DNA from: Charina bottae
Taxonomy: Eukaryota > Chordata > Lepidosauria > Squamata > Charinaidae
NCBI GenBank assembly: GCA_023362775.1
Contig: JALMGJ010000012.1
Span: forward strand, 25,327,001 to 25,391,000
DNA: 64,000 bases
Reading direction: 5' to 3'
Numbering within the stretch: the first letter of the stretch is position 1; the number at the start of each line of letters is the position of its first letter. Below the pieces are notes generated by a model that worked only from the letters and a program-made list of their open reading frames with translations, was not told the origin of the DNA and ran no database searches. Position numbers and translations under genes: made by a program. Below are positions 9,871 through 20,783 of this stretch, piece after piece.

Positions 9871-11895
9871 CCACGCATTTAGTCAAACATAGTCAGTGCT
9901 CTGTTCTGATTGTAGGAGCTGAGCTACTTGGACAGAATAGCCCAACCCTGAATACATTAACCTGCCCAAGGTCTCACCATGTGTTATGGGCCTCTCTGAT
10001 GAGTCAGCTGTGAACTGGAGGCGCAGGGCTTGACGGGTTCTGATCTTACAACTCAGGAGCCAGTGAGGTCTCAAATATCTGCAGATGTGACTTAAAAGGA
10101 GCAGGATCTGTTGGAAGATGGGCCTACAGTTCTGGAGCAGTTGGGTAGGCATCCACCTGTTGCTGAAGCACAACAGTAGGCTGAGTCAGCTGACCCAGAG
10201 CCTGAGTAGGAGACGATTCTCAGTCCATGCACATGCGGAAAGATCAAGCAAGTAGGACAGAGATTTTCAGTGGGGCTCCTCAAAAAAAAAGAGGCATGAC
10301 TCAGAAAAAGAGGCATGCTTGAGTCAGCACTGTAGAAGAAGGACTTGAGAGTCTGACTTCTACTGGCAAATAAGTTTCCAAACTCAGAACTGACTTCCTG
10401 AATGTGTCCTGCTTCTGATTCCCTGACCGACCTTTGGATTGGTGCAAGACTACACTCCACTGTGAATCCTCAGTCTTGGGTTTGTCTGCATGGAACCTCA
10501 GCTTCTGAAAGAAGCTTCTTTGTTTTTCCTGAACCCCCACCTTCCTGCATTGTGGTGAGATGTTTAGCTGCCATAAATAACTCTAATGTAAGTCTGACTT
10601 CATGCATTTGCAATTGGGAGTACAGACACCATGCAATGTAGACCTTTTCCGCTTTTCCACTCCCTGGTTTTCCATAAAAGAGTGTTGTTCATGCATATTG
10701 GATGGTTGAGTTTCTGGGTAAGAATCAGAGTCTCCAGGGTCAGAGTCAAAAGCAATGGGGCCTGTTTTTGCCTCACCATTGGTACTCGGGCCTCAGTGTC
10801 AGGTCTGTCATCATCCAACTATTTCTCATCTGATGAGAATTCATATGCCAAGAAATGATCTTCCTGTTTCTGGTCAGATACTTCCCCACCCAAGGATCTT
10901 TCTACTATATAGATGGAGATCCACAAGATCCTTAGCCTCCAGGACCTTCCTCAAGGTCATAGGACTCCATCTTAAACTTCTCAGTAACAATACAAAACTT
11001 CTATCCTTATCAAATCTGTTTCTTAAGCTACTCTAACTGCATCTCCCTATCCTTGATTTTTGACAAATCTCCAGGGTACCATTTGCCAGTTGGTTGACAT
11101 TTGCTTTTTTTCCTTCAATGTGTTCTATATAAAAATGACCCTTCTTCCCTTCTGCTAATTTATCATTTTCAGGCAGGAGCGTTCCTGCATTTCCATTGTC
11201 TAACTTTGATAGCAAGAATAAACCTTGCGCTATAAGCAGCTAGAGAAATCACAATAAATAAGATGGCACTATTTCAATTGAGGTCATAAATAATCTCTCA
11301 CTAGACAATGTCTTAACAGTACCATTTCCAATAGGTGCTTATTTTGAACAATAGGGATATGAGAATAAAGCTGGTTGTGTATGTAGGCCCAACTAAAGCC
11401 AGTTATCTAGGACATTATTCTCCAACATTGGATGTCACAGTGTGTTGGATTATTACACCCATGTTCCCCAAATTGTAATATTTAACATGACCCAAGGGGA
11501 GAGGGGGAATAATGGCACACATATGGCCAAAGAGTAATCATGAATTTTATTGACATGAAATCAAATTTAGTCTTTGTCCTGATCCTACCCACTACTTTTT
11601 GGAGCATCACCCTTGACTCAAAAATAGGTGTTTAGCCTTGTGTTGGTGAAGGCTATTCTAGCAGAAGATTGATGAGAAAGGAAAATTAATAGAGACCTGG
11701 AAAATAAGAAAATAATAATAAAAAAAAACAATTGAGGATTTGGAGAAAGTTCACCATAATGGTCAATTCCCTGTCTGTGTCAGTTTCAAGTATGTTCATT
11801 TACAGTCACAAATGAAACATTATATTTACCATAAATGAAACATCATATTCAAAAATGCATTTACAGTAGGTGTGCATTTCTATTTTCTAACTGTA
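9871..11895. other. about 2 kb with no recognisable repeat or gene
   Basis: Frames of up to 122 codons occur on both strands (for example 10092-10460) but overlap one another and show no motif, splice-flanked pattern or start context. I treat them as chance. There is no close match to the other repeats in the window. Confidence 0.45.
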
Positions 11896-11896
11896 T

Positions 11897-12945
11897 TTTT
11901 GTTGTTTATTCGTTCAGTCGCTTCCGACTCTTCGTGACTTCATGGACCAGCCCACGCCAGAGCTTCCTGTTGGCCGTCACCATCCCCAGCTCCCCCATAG
12001 TTGAGTCCGTTACCTCCAGAATATCATCCATCCATCTTGCCCTTGGTCGGCCCCTCTTCCTTTTGCCTTCCACTTTCCCTAGCATCAGCTTCTTCTCCAG
12101 GGTATCCTGTCTTCTCATTATGTGGCCAAAGTACTTCAGTTTTGCCTTTAATATCATTCCCTCAAGTGAGCAGTCTGGCTTTATTTCCTGGAGTATGGAC
12201 TGGTTTGATCTTCTTGCAGTCCAAGGCACTCTCAGAATTTTCCTCCAACACCACAGTTCAAAAGCATCTATCTTCCTTCCCTCAGCCTTCCTTATGGTCC
12301 AGCTCTCACAGCCATAGGTTACTACAGGGAATACCATTGTTTTAACTATGCAGACCTTTGTTGTCAGTGTGATGTCTCTGCTCTTAACTATTTTATCAAG
12401 ATTTGCCATTGCTCTCCTCCCAAGAAGTAGACGTCTTCTGATTTCCTGGCTGCAGTCAGCATCTGCAGTAATCTTTGCGCCTAGAAATACAAAGTCTGTC
12501 ACTGCCTCCACTTTTTCTCCCTCTATTTGCCAGTTATCAATCAAGCTGGTTGCCATAATCTTGGTTTTTTTGAGGTTTAACTGCAACCCAGCTTTTGCAC
12601 TTTCTTCTTTCACCTTCGTCATAAGGCTCCTCAACTCCTCCTCGCTTTCAGCCATCAAAGTGGTATCATCTGCATATCTAAGATTGTTAATGTTTCTTCC
12701 AGCAATTTTAACTCCAGCCTTGGATTCCTCAAGCCCAGCACATCGCATGATGTGTTCTGCGTACAGGTTGAATAGGTAGGGTGAGAGTATACAGCCCTGC
12801 CGTACTCCTTTCCCAATCTTAAACCAGTCCGTTGTTCCATGCTCTGTTCTTACCATTGCTATTTGGTCGCTATACAGATTCCTCAGGAGGCAGACAAGAT
12901 GACTTGGTATCCCCATACCACCAAGAACTTGCCACAATTTGTTGT
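11897..12945 (-). mobile_element. RTE/BovB-clade LINE, 5'-truncated copy with open C-terminal 343 codons
   Basis: The minus strand is open from 12937 to 11906. It contains the late reverse transcriptase blocks KGVRQGCILSPYLFNLYAE, the catalytic-site motif YADD in NNLRYADDTTLMAES, and LGKVEGKRKRGRPRARWMDD, ending RKRLNE just before a TAA. The 3' end reads GACTGAACGAATAAAC, similar to but distinct from the BovB end at 53.8 kb. The endonuclease and early RT are missing. No internal stop in over 1 kb suggests a fairly recent insertion. A clear target duplication is not visible. The paralog at 48528-49505 is about as long but frameshifted. Confidence 0.9.
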
Positions 12946-13680
12946 ATATGTTCCTGCAATATGCATTTTATAAATTGGTATGTGTTTTGTCTGGTTGTTG
13001 ATGTTTTAGTCTGGGATTGCACAGCAAAATTTGGACAAATACAAAATTCAAGAAATAACTGCATCCAATCTTAGCCAGATTGGAAGAGTTTGGAGATACC
13101 TGATTAGATGAAGACATGCCCATCATATTGCTCTCAATCCCAATCTACTCCCTTCATGATCCTCTTCTTCCCTATTCAATCTTACTTACATTTAAATGAT
13201 TATCTGATGTGTTATACATATGAGAAATTATATTACCTTGTAGTATTGATGGTGCTTTTGTATATTTTTACTCCAAGAAAATGACTGAATTATCATCAAT
13301 ACTTTAATGCTGAGCTGGAGTCAAAACATAACCCCTAAGAAATAAGAAGATATCAGCAAGCTGGAGGGAAACAAAAAAAATTAGAGAAATGCATGGTCCA
13401 GTGAGAACGGAACATATACAATAGCCCCAGAATGGTTATGAAAAATGTGAAAATAATGAAATATGCAGGAATAAGGGAATACAGTTGGCTGGATGGCTGA
13501 CTAGAATTCTGATTAATAGGGGTCATGAACTCATGTCAGTTTTGTGGTGTAGGTCCAAAATAAAAACAATTGGGTTTGTGCTTCTAAAAGCAACTTACCC
13601 AATAAAACAGCTGAGTGATTTAGGCATTGTCTAATTGACTCTCCTGAGGAATTAATGTTTGTCTGGGTGTTTATGGCTAA
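12946..13680. other. no recognisable feature
   Basis: AT-rich single-copy-looking sequence without coding signal. Confidence 0.45.
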
Positions 13681-13981
13681 AAGGGGCGTGATCGGAAGAT
13701 CGCAAGTTCGGAGGTTCGAATCCCTAGCCCCGCGTGATGGAGTGAGCTCCCGCACTCGCCCCAGCTCTTGCCAACCTAGAAATTCAAAAGCATGAAAATG
13801 CAAGTAGATGAATAGGTACCACTTCGGTGGGTAGGTAACAGCGTTCCGCGTGCGTTGTGCCGGCCACATGACCGCGGAAGCGTCTTCGGACAACGCTGGC
13901 TCTTCGGCTAACAAACGGAGATGAGCACCGGCCCCTAGAGTCGGACATGACTGCACAAATGTGCGGGGGGAACCTTTACCT
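13681..13981 (+). mobile_element. Sauria-type SINE with a deleted A-box region
   Basis: Begins AGGGGCGTG and passes directly to ATCGGAAGATCGCAAG, so about 30 nt of the head including the A box are missing compared with the 1501 copy. The B box GGTTCGAATCC, the BovB-like GTCGGACATGACTG and a short ACCTTTACC end are present. A GTGTTTAT match occurs on both flanks. The deletion should prevent RNA polymerase III transcription. Confidence 0.85.
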
Positions 13982-14242
13982 GTGTGTTTATATATAAACA
14001 TTCTTTGCCCCTGTTCAACCTGTGAAAGTGCAACGTTTGTAGGGTAGCAAATTATTTGTTGTAAAATAACAAGATGACATCTACCACACCTGAATGAATT
14101 TAATAAGGACAGGATCCTGAGAAGCCACATAGGGTTCACGAGACCCGCCAAAGTTTGATCTGAAATGCAACAATCCAACACATGAATTAAACCTGGGATT
14201 TCAACTTTGGTCTGCTTATATTCATATTAAACATGCATTTTT

Positions 14243-14318
14243 ATCGTACGCCGCCCAGAGTCACTTTTTCATGAGATGGGTGGCCATATAAATTGAATTT
14301 ATTAATTAATTAATTAAA
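14243..14318 (+). repeat. L2/CR1-type LINE tail
   Basis: CGCCGCCCAGAGTCACT..GAGATGGGTGGCCATATAAATTGAATTTATTAATTAA matches the 3' block of the LINE ends at 6040 and 17075. Only the tail is recognisable. Confidence 0.6.
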
Positions 14319-14319
14319 G

Positions 14320-16308
14320 GCTGGCTTTTTGCATAAATGAATTTCAGAGTTCTGTTTAAAACTGATTATTTCATTCATTTCCATCTGATTTTTCCCAAAA
14401 TGATGATTTTATGAACAGAAAGCAACAATAAAGCATTTATTTAATTAACTTGGAATGAGCAAAACAGGGAGAAATCCAAATAATTGTATCAGACCAAATA
14501 AATGTCTGGGTCTACTGTGCAATTCAGTTAGTCATTTTTACAGAACGTAAACATTTTTTAAATATAAAACAGTAAATAATTTGGTGAGCAATGTATATCA
14601 CCATTAAAGATTTCTGCATTGCAGTCACAGTTTTCATATGTCAAATAATAAATGGACCTATGCTTCAGGATTTCTGTGTGGCACAGCATTTTAAAGGCTA
14701 TAGGAAACTTTTGTTTGGAAAATCAGCATGAGTTTATAATTTATCATTTTTTAGTGCTCCGGGCTTTATTTACAGTGCCGCATATTAACTTGGGATTGCT
14801 GAAATCTGCAATGTGTAAATTGTTGGTTTCTAGTAATGGGTGGAAAACTTCAGTGGTGCAACCTAAGCATATTTGGTCACTTGTGCACTTCTATTATACT
14901 GTTAGGGGACTACGCTTGTTCAGAGATGCTTGTAAATCCAAAGTGCCACCGTGTTGACAGTGCAGGAGGAGGAAAGGGGTTGAGAATGACGTCGGAGAGA
15001 GCGGCATGCATACACAGGATCGAGCCAGCTGACATCAGTTGAAACCAAAGACCAAGAAATGGAGGAGCCCACCAAGCAGCGAGCCTTGTTTAATCGAGCC
15101 ACAGCAGCAGCCAATGAGCATGAAGGAAATGACAGCTAGGTGACGTATGATGGAGGACACTATCATGGGATAAAATGAAGGGCTGTACAAAAGACTTGTT
15201 GGAAGTCTCCGGCTGTGCACGCAACCATCTATTGAGCATCTGTCTTCTCCAACGCCCTTGCATTACCCAGCCCGTATTGTAGTGGAGCGTGGTGAGTACG
15301 AATGCGTGAGCGTGTGCAACTTAAACCATTGTAATCAATAAAGCAAAGAGGTTAACAGAGACTCTCTGTGCGCTGTGTTTTCTTGAGTTCTCCATTATTG
15401 CATAAGATCCCAAAGTTCAAATCTGTAACGAGATCTGTAGAAAGGATAGATTTTTGTTGCAGTTTAATTTTCCTCCCAACAAAAGAAAATAACTTTTGGC
15501 ATCCAGAAGCCAAATGCTGCAGGAAAAAGGCTAGGCTGGAGATGGTCTTTCTTTGTGAAATATTTATTTTTTGGAGTCAAGAAGCACAGTTCTTTTGTCA
15601 TAAGAAACTAAACGCTCTGCCTCTTCTCTGAAATGGCACTCTCAAAAAGTCAATGTTCTGCCAACTTCTAGAAGAAATGCCAGGCTTCCTTTCTTTTACT
15701 GGTGTTTAGTGGTCAGGAATAAGGTGATAGAGTCACTCTCTTGGGGTGCTAAAATGTCAGTCCTGCTTTGAATAGTTTGTTCACAAAGGTGTCAGAGTGA
15801 ATGACAGAGCCAGACAAAATGATTGCTGCCACCAAGAACTTACAATCCAAATTATAGAACAGTCAAAGGAAAGAAGGGAAAAGAGGGATGGGTAAGGAAA
15901 GTCTATCTGAAAGTGTAACTTTCTTTCAAACAGGGACAATTACTAAGGCATCCTAAACTGGTGTCCTGCAAATAGTTTGGACTTCAGTTCCCGTAGTCTC
16001 TGCTCAGCACAAGCATATATTCTGACATCCAACCCACCTGGAGGTGCTCGGCTGAAGCAAGGTGGATTAAGATCTGAAGCCAAAATCTTCACAGGAAAGA
16101 GGGATGGAGGAGATGGTTTTGAAGGACAAGTAAGACGTTCAGCTTCTCCACTGCTGGGGAAGAAGTTCCAAGTGTGAGGGACAGGTACAGAAAATAGGAA
16201 AACCAATGTTGTTGGGACCATCCAAGGCTAGGACTGGAGAGACCCAGGTTCAGAACCCCATACATCCATGAAACAAGCATGCTGGGTGAGTCTAAAGTCC
16301 TCGTCATT
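14320..16308. other. about 2 kb with no recognisable repeat or gene
   Basis: The frames at 14652-14957 (101 codons) and 15943-16221 (minus, 92 codons) have no motif and lie in AT-rich or antisense context. An AATAAAGC run near 15338 resembles a polyadenylation signal, but nothing upstream supports a transcript. Confidence 0.4.
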
Positions 16309-16548
16309 TCGTCACCATTCGTCAGGAGCGTTGTTGAAATCGGAAGCCTTCTCCGATCCGTGTCCTGCCTTGCCGAGTTGACCTCTAAAGTCCTGTCCGG
16401 AAGAACCTGAAGACTTGGCTCTGCCGTCTCGCTTGGGGTGGGAAGGGGAGTAGCTATTCATGGGGATGTCGATGAAGGTTCTCAGTCATCCAGGTGGAAT
16501 TGTCTGTAGCTTGAATCATGTCAACTGGATTTCTATTTTCTCAGTGGA

Positions 16549-16582
16549 AACGTTTCGCTCCTTATCCAAGAAGCTTCTTCAG
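16549..16582 (-). ncRNA. hammerhead-ribozyme-like core, PLE family A (left arm of A2)
   Basis: Minus strand: CTGAAGA, stem II GCTTCTT/AAGGAGC with one U-G wobble, then GAAACGTT. All invariant bases are retained. Confidence 0.65.
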
Positions 16583-16832
16583 TCTGAGCAAAGTTAGTAA
16601 GGGAATCCTTAAATATGTTTCTAGGGTGGCTGTGTGACCTTGCACCTAGGGCTAGGTCATGGTTATTTGAGATGTTTATTTCTAAGTCCCTTTGGATCTT
16701 TGGAAAATATCCTTTGGATGATAAAGGGACTTAGAAATAACATCTCAAAATAACCATGACCTAGCCCCAGGTGCAAGGTCACACAGCCACCTAGAAACAT
16801 ATTTAAGGATTCCCTTACTAACTTTGCTCAGA

Positions 16833-16866
16833 CTGAAGAAGCTCCTTGGATAAGGAGCGAAACGTT
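16833..16866 (+). ncRNA. hammerhead-ribozyme-like core, PLE family A (right arm of A2)
   Basis: CTGAAGA, perfect 7-bp stem II GCTCCTT/AAGGAGC with loop GGAT, then GAAACGTT. With 44677-44710 it is the best-preserved family A core. CTCAG upstream can pair with CTGAG downstream (16871) as the outer part of stem I. Confidence 0.72.
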
Positions 16867-17327
16867 TCCACTGAGAAAATAGAAATCCAGTTGACATGAT
16901 TCAAGCTACAGACTATTCTTGGGGATGGCTGGTGCCTTAGAGCTCTCCTCACGGAATTAGATCTTTACAGCCACTTGGTTTCTACACTTATTTTATATTT
17001 ATATTTGGTAAATTATGTATGTATATTTTAGATGTTTTTATATTTATCCTTTTAATGTGGTTCTTATTGTAAACCGCCCAGAGTCCCCCTTTCTGGGGGA
17101 GATGGGCAGTGGCAAAATTTGAATTATAAATAAATAAATAAATAAATTTCTCAGTAGTGCCTACCTCACAGGATGGCTGGGAAGATAAGATGCAGGAGGA
17201 CAGTCGTGTGTATGGCCTTGAAAGAAAGGCAAATGTGATAAATAAATCTTAATCTCATTGGCACTACCAGATGCAGTATGAAGAGCTACGTTTACTCCAT
17301 CTTGTAGATTCACATGTCATGTTAAGC

Positions 17328-17760
17328 CATCGAATCATAGAATTGGAAGGTCCTATGGAGGTCATCTAGTCCAACCCCTCTGCTCTGTGCAGGATTCTCT
17401 AGAGCAGGGTTCCTCAACCTCAGCCATTTTAAGATGCGTGGACTTCAACTCCCAGAATACTCCAGCCTTGGAGTATTCTGGGAGTTGAAGTCCACACATC
17501 TTAAAATGGCTGAGGTTGAGGAACCCTGCTCTAGAGCATCTCTGACGGATGACTATCCAGCCTCTCTTTGACGGCCTCCAGCAAAGGAGGCTTCGCTTTT
17601 TCATGTGGCAGCCTGTTCCACTGGCTGACATCTTGTGCAATCAGGAAGTTCCTTCTAATGTCTAGCCTGTACCTCCTTCCTTGTAGTTTTAACCCATTAG
17701 TTCTGATCTTGTCTTCTGGGGGCACAGAGAATGTTCTTTTAACTGTGGTTTGCTGTACAA
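17328..17760 (-). mobile_element. CR1 LINE 3' UTR, split by a foldback MITE
   Basis: The plus strand starts TCGAATCATAGAATTGGAAGG, the reverse complement of the CR1 3' end with its ATTCTATG-type terminus, and continues through GTCATCTAGTCCAACCCC and TCAGGAAGTTCCTTCTAATG blocks typical of CR1 3' regions. A 124-bp foldback element interrupts it at 17405-17528. No reverse transcriptase coding is included. Confidence 0.8.
17405..17528. mobile_element. hAT-type foldback MITE, family 3 (CAGGGTTCCTCAACC)
   Basis: A nearly perfect palindrome with arms of about 58 bp reading from CAGGGTTCCTCAACCTCAGC inwards, flanked by a perfect 8-bp duplication CTCTAGAG (17397-17404 and 17529-17536). It lies inside CR1. 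Relatives: 21409, 47477 and 58718 (complete), and 38186, 45155 and 60718 (half elements). Confidence 0.9.
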
Positions 17761-18797
17761 GCCACAATGGTTGGGTTGGCACATGATGCTTAACCGTAAG
17801 TCATTATTTACAGGCCACAATGGTTAAGTTCACAACCATCTCCCCCACTCCCACTCCCCCAAATAGTCCAGTCTGCAAGACCAGAGATTGTACTGTAAGA
17901 AGCAAAGGAAAAAAAGGGGAGAAGACTCCCCCATAGATACTGTACATGGGGAAGGGTGGACATTACCACTTGAAAGCTGAAAGTATAACATTCCTTGGAC
18001 TATTCAACATTTAATGTTCAGAATAGGAACGTAAAAAATATTAAGCAGAGACAGAATTGGGTTGTTTGCTCCCATCAGATCCATTATGAGATGAACGCAA
18101 GCATTAATGAAGTCTGGCTAGGTCTCATCCTTCTCTAGCAAAGACATGGTTTGTTATCCAAAACGCATGGAGTGCCTAGCATTCTCCGCTCTTCTTTCTT
18201 TGCTCAGAAAAAAAAAACGTCCTGCCTTGAAACTTTCTAGCACTGCTCGGCTCTCCACAAAGCCTGCTTCTCCATTGCAGCGTTTCCTGGGCTGAGCAGG
18301 TGACCCTGCAACATCACCTCCTTGTTCATACCCGAAAATAAATGCAAGCACCCTCCCCACCCCAAATTCTAAATAGACCAGCAAATTTATGTCTGTAGAT
18401 TTTATTAAAAATCCAGACATAAATCTGCTAGAATATAAATCTGTCCTGGAAAGAAAGCAGTAAAAGGGATTTGATTTACTTCAATCTGCATATGCTTCAT
18501 TGGAGGAAAGTTTGTCCTCCTGCATTTAATCCTCCCTAAAGGATAAAGGTCCAAGGCCACACTTTGGAGTCTCGGTTCCGGTTCTTTGTGCCTTCAGATA
18601 AAGTAGCGGGGGAAGTCTTATGCCAAGTCCGCAAAGAACCATTATGAGTCAGTTCCGACAGTTCTGCATTAGATGAACCCACTGTCTGTTGTGGGATAAG
18701 GCAGCTTCCTTGGTTCCTATTTAAATTTGCCCTATGTTTGGAATCATGAGGACTGGAACCTTTCAATAGAAGAGAATATCTGTACCTCAGGGTTGAA
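17761..18797. other. no recognisable feature
   Basis: Single-copy-looking sequence. Short open frames on the minus strand (18154-18420, 18536-18766) lack motifs. Confidence 0.45.
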
Positions 18798-18918
18798 TTG
18801 TGGAGTCCCTGGTTCTCTCTGAGCTTGGTTGTTTGCTTGCAGACATTTCATTACCCAACTAGGTAACATCATCAGTGCAAATAAGTGTGAGGTTTGCTCC
18901 CTGTTTATATATGTAGCT
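18798..18918 (-). mobile_element. Penelope-like element (family B) terminal fragment
   Basis: TTGTGGAGTCCCTGGTTCTC at the left end and the hammerhead-like core at 18841-18875 match the terminal repeat at 9473-9560. The similarity stops near a C11 run at about 18921. No coding is retained. Confidence 0.75.
18841..18875 (-). ncRNA. hammerhead-ribozyme-like core, PLE family B (variant)
   Basis: Minus strand: CTGATGA, stem II GTTACC/GGTAAT, then GAAATGTC. The C to U change after GAAA turns a C-G pair of the minimal stem III into U-G, so it is possibly weakened. Confidence 0.6.
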
Positions 18919-18960
18919 TGCCCCCCCCCCCGGAAGCTTTGCTTGGAAGGAAGGGACAAT

Positions 18961-19257
18961 ATGGATAGACTATGTTCAAAAGATTTTAATGAAGGAATGA
19001 CAAATGTGGAACAAATTTTATTTGACAAAACAGAGAAAATTTCAAAAGTAGAACTACAAATGGCAGACCAAGAGAATGGTTTGGAAAAGGATGCTTTACT
19101 GGATATACAAAAGAAACTGGCTGAAGTCTTAAAAATTAAAAGGAAAATACAAATGATAAACCAAGAGAATGACCTGGAAAATGTTTTCTTATTAGATGTA
19201 CAAAAGAGGCTTGTTAAAGCCTTGAAGAAATCTGTGCGATGGATAAAGAAGAATTGA
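18961..19257 (+). CDS. small coiled-coil ORF of unknown origin, retroelement-like
   Basis: 98 codons from ATG to TGA. The protein is lysine- and glutamate-rich and contains an internal duplication of about 33 residues: QENGLEKDALLDIQKKLAEV is followed by QENDLENVFLLDVQKRLVKA. Spacing of leucines suggests a coiled coil. Downstream lies a C/T-rich tract (19555-19680), an AT-rich end and a (GGAA)n microsatellite, an arrangement that resembles the 3' part of a retroposon. I do not recognise the family. An ORF1-type RNA-binding protein of an L1-like element is possible but not shown. No ribosome-binding or splice evidence supports a host gene. Confidence 0.35.
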   Translation: MDRLCSKDFNEGMTNVEQILFDKTEKISKVELQMADQENGLEKDALLDIQKKLAEVLKIKRKIQMINQENDLENVFLLDVQKRLVKALKKSVRWIKKN

Positions 19258-19745
19258 AGAGAAATCAAATCCTACGATAATATTTGATTGGATTAAAGAT
19301 TAAGACTGTTAGAAATAAAAGGAAGGAATATAAAGTTGGTTTATTTGATCAAGGTTAAAATAAGATATTTTTTTCAAAGTTTATGGATTTTTTGCAGACA
19401 CCAGAATTGAAAAGTTGATGTTTTATGGATTTGGTTATAGATAAGGGATGGGATGTGGGATGAAGAGATATCTGTTTGTAACCTTATAGGGGGTAAAGAG
19501 TTACCAAATTTGTTTATACTTGTGGTGATGAAGGTTGGAAGACATTTCTTTATATATTTCTTTTCTTTTTCTTCATTATATTCTTTCTTTTCTTTTCTTT
19601 TCTTTTTTTCTTTCTTCTTTCTTTTTCTTTTTTCCTGCACTTTTTATTCTTTTTTTCTGTTCTCTTCTCTTTCTCTAAGTTTAGTTTGTATTAGTTTTAC
19701 TAATCAAAATTTACTAGCTTGAATTGAAATTATATTTTTAAAAAA

Positions 19746-19822
19746 GGAAGGAAGGAAGGAAGGAAGGAAGGAAGGAAGGAAGGAAGGAAGGAAGGAAGGA
19801 AGGAAGGAAGGAAGGAAGGAAA
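19746..19822. repeat. (GGAA)19 microsatellite
   Basis: About 77 bp of near-perfect GGAA units directly after the A-rich end of the retroposon-like stretch. Confidence 0.95.
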
Positions 19823-20144
19823 AACAGCTCAGTACTGGTTCATACATTTCATGCAAAAAGTTATCAGTTCATTCTCTAGTATTTAGAGGTAGGGTTAGAA
19901 AATGCCTTTCTGAATCCTCAGTGCCAAATAGTGTAAACAACTCCGAACTTGTGTTTCATAACCTGGGCAACTTCTAGATGTGTGGGTTTCAGCTTCCAGA
20001 ATTCTCATATGTAGTCACTCTGGCTGGGGAATTCTGGGAGTTGCCCAAGTTGGAAAACACTGAGTTGGACCAATCAACAGATCCGATCTATCCCACCTTT
20101 CAAGCAGTGGAGCGCAGCGCTTAGGTCCTAATGCTGCCGTGTTT
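19823..20144. other. degraded foldback hAT-like stretch within single-copy sequence
   Basis: 19958-20072 has AACTTCTAGATGTGTGG and CTGGGGAATTCTGGGAGTTG, echoing the interior of hAT family 3, but termini and duplication are not recognisable. Confidence 0.4.
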
Positions 20145-20783
20145 TTTTTTTAAACCATTCAATCACGTCCTATTCTTGGAGACTGCCTGGACAAGTCCCT
20201 GCAGTTTTCTTGGCGAGGTTTTTCAGAAGTGGTTTGCCATTGCCTTCTTCCTGGGCCTGAGAGAGAGGGACTGGCCCAAGGTCACCCAGCTGGCTTCGTG
20301 CCTAAGGCGGGACTAGAACTCACAGTCTCCTGGTTTGCCATTGGCTCCTTCCTAGGGCTGAGAGACAGGGACTGGCCCAAGGTCACCCAGCTGGCTTTCA
20401 GGCCTAAGGCGGGACTAGAACTCTCAGTCTCCTGGTTTGCCATTGGCTCCTTCCTAGGGCTGAGAGAGAGGGACTGGCCCAAGGTCACCCAGCCGGCTTT
20501 CAGGCCTAAGGCGGGACTAGAACTCTCAGTCTCCTGGTTTGCCATTGGCTCCTTCCTAGGGCTGAGAGACAGGGACTGGCCCAAGGTCACCCAGCTGGCT
20601 TTGTGCCTAAGGCGGGACTAGAACTCTCAGTCTCCTGGTTTGCCATTGGCTCCTTCCTAGGGCTGAGAGAGAGGGACTGGCCCAAGGTCACCCAGCTGGC
20701 TTTGTGCCTAAGACCGGAGTAGAACTCCCAGTGTCCCGGTTTCTAGCCTGATACCTTAACCACTACACCAAACTGGCTCTCAA
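20145..20783 (-). mobile_element. tRNA-derived SINE (second family) with a 5-unit internal tandem array
   Basis: On the minus strand the SINE begins AGCCAGTTTGGTGTAGTGG (A-box-like TGGTGTAGTGG) with a B-box-like GTTCTACTCC. It ends in a BovB-like segment (plus strand ATTCAATCACGTCCTATTC). Between head and tail an about 102-bp segment (GGACTGGCCCAAGGTCACCC) is repeated five times, with the shared base at 20270, 20371, 20473, 20575 and 20676. The unit is close to a multiple of three, so it produces long open frames on both strands that are not genes. Confidence 0.85.

Larger units (their letters stand above)
16469..16912. mobile_element. Penelope-like palindromic unit A2
   Basis: A 444-bp unit flanked by a 15-bp duplication, CTATTCATGGGGATG at 16454-16468 and CTATTCTTGGGGATG at 16913-16927 (one mismatch). 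As in A1, an asymmetric tip (GATGAAGGTTCTCAGTCATC) precedes two inverted arms, here about 190-200 bp each, around a short spacer near 16690-16720. Each arm has a hammerhead-like core on opposite strands. The protein-coding part seen in A1 is absent, so the arms differ in length between copies. Confidence 0.85.
16310..17146 (+). mobile_element. L2/CR1-superfamily LINE 3' end, split by a Penelope unit
   Basis: The left part (to 16468) reads LKTWLCRLAWG and the right part resumes at 16913 with YSWGWLVP and a stop, the same ending as the 5568 and 7217 copies. The 3' UTR block AACCGCCCAGAGTCCCCC..GAGATGGGCAG and a (TAAA)n tail finish at about 17146. The interrupting PLE unit duplicated the target within the last codons, so the LINE was there first. 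Confidence 0.8.

Noticed and set aside
10092..10540. Overlapping minus-strand frames of 79-122 codons as a possible gene
   Set aside because: Frames overlap each other in different registers with unrelated compositions and show no domain.
20229..20621. 130-codon frame with a 34-residue repeat, resembling a repetitive protein
   Set aside because: It is the 102-bp SINE unit read through; the opposite strand is also open and the same pattern appears at other SINE arrays.
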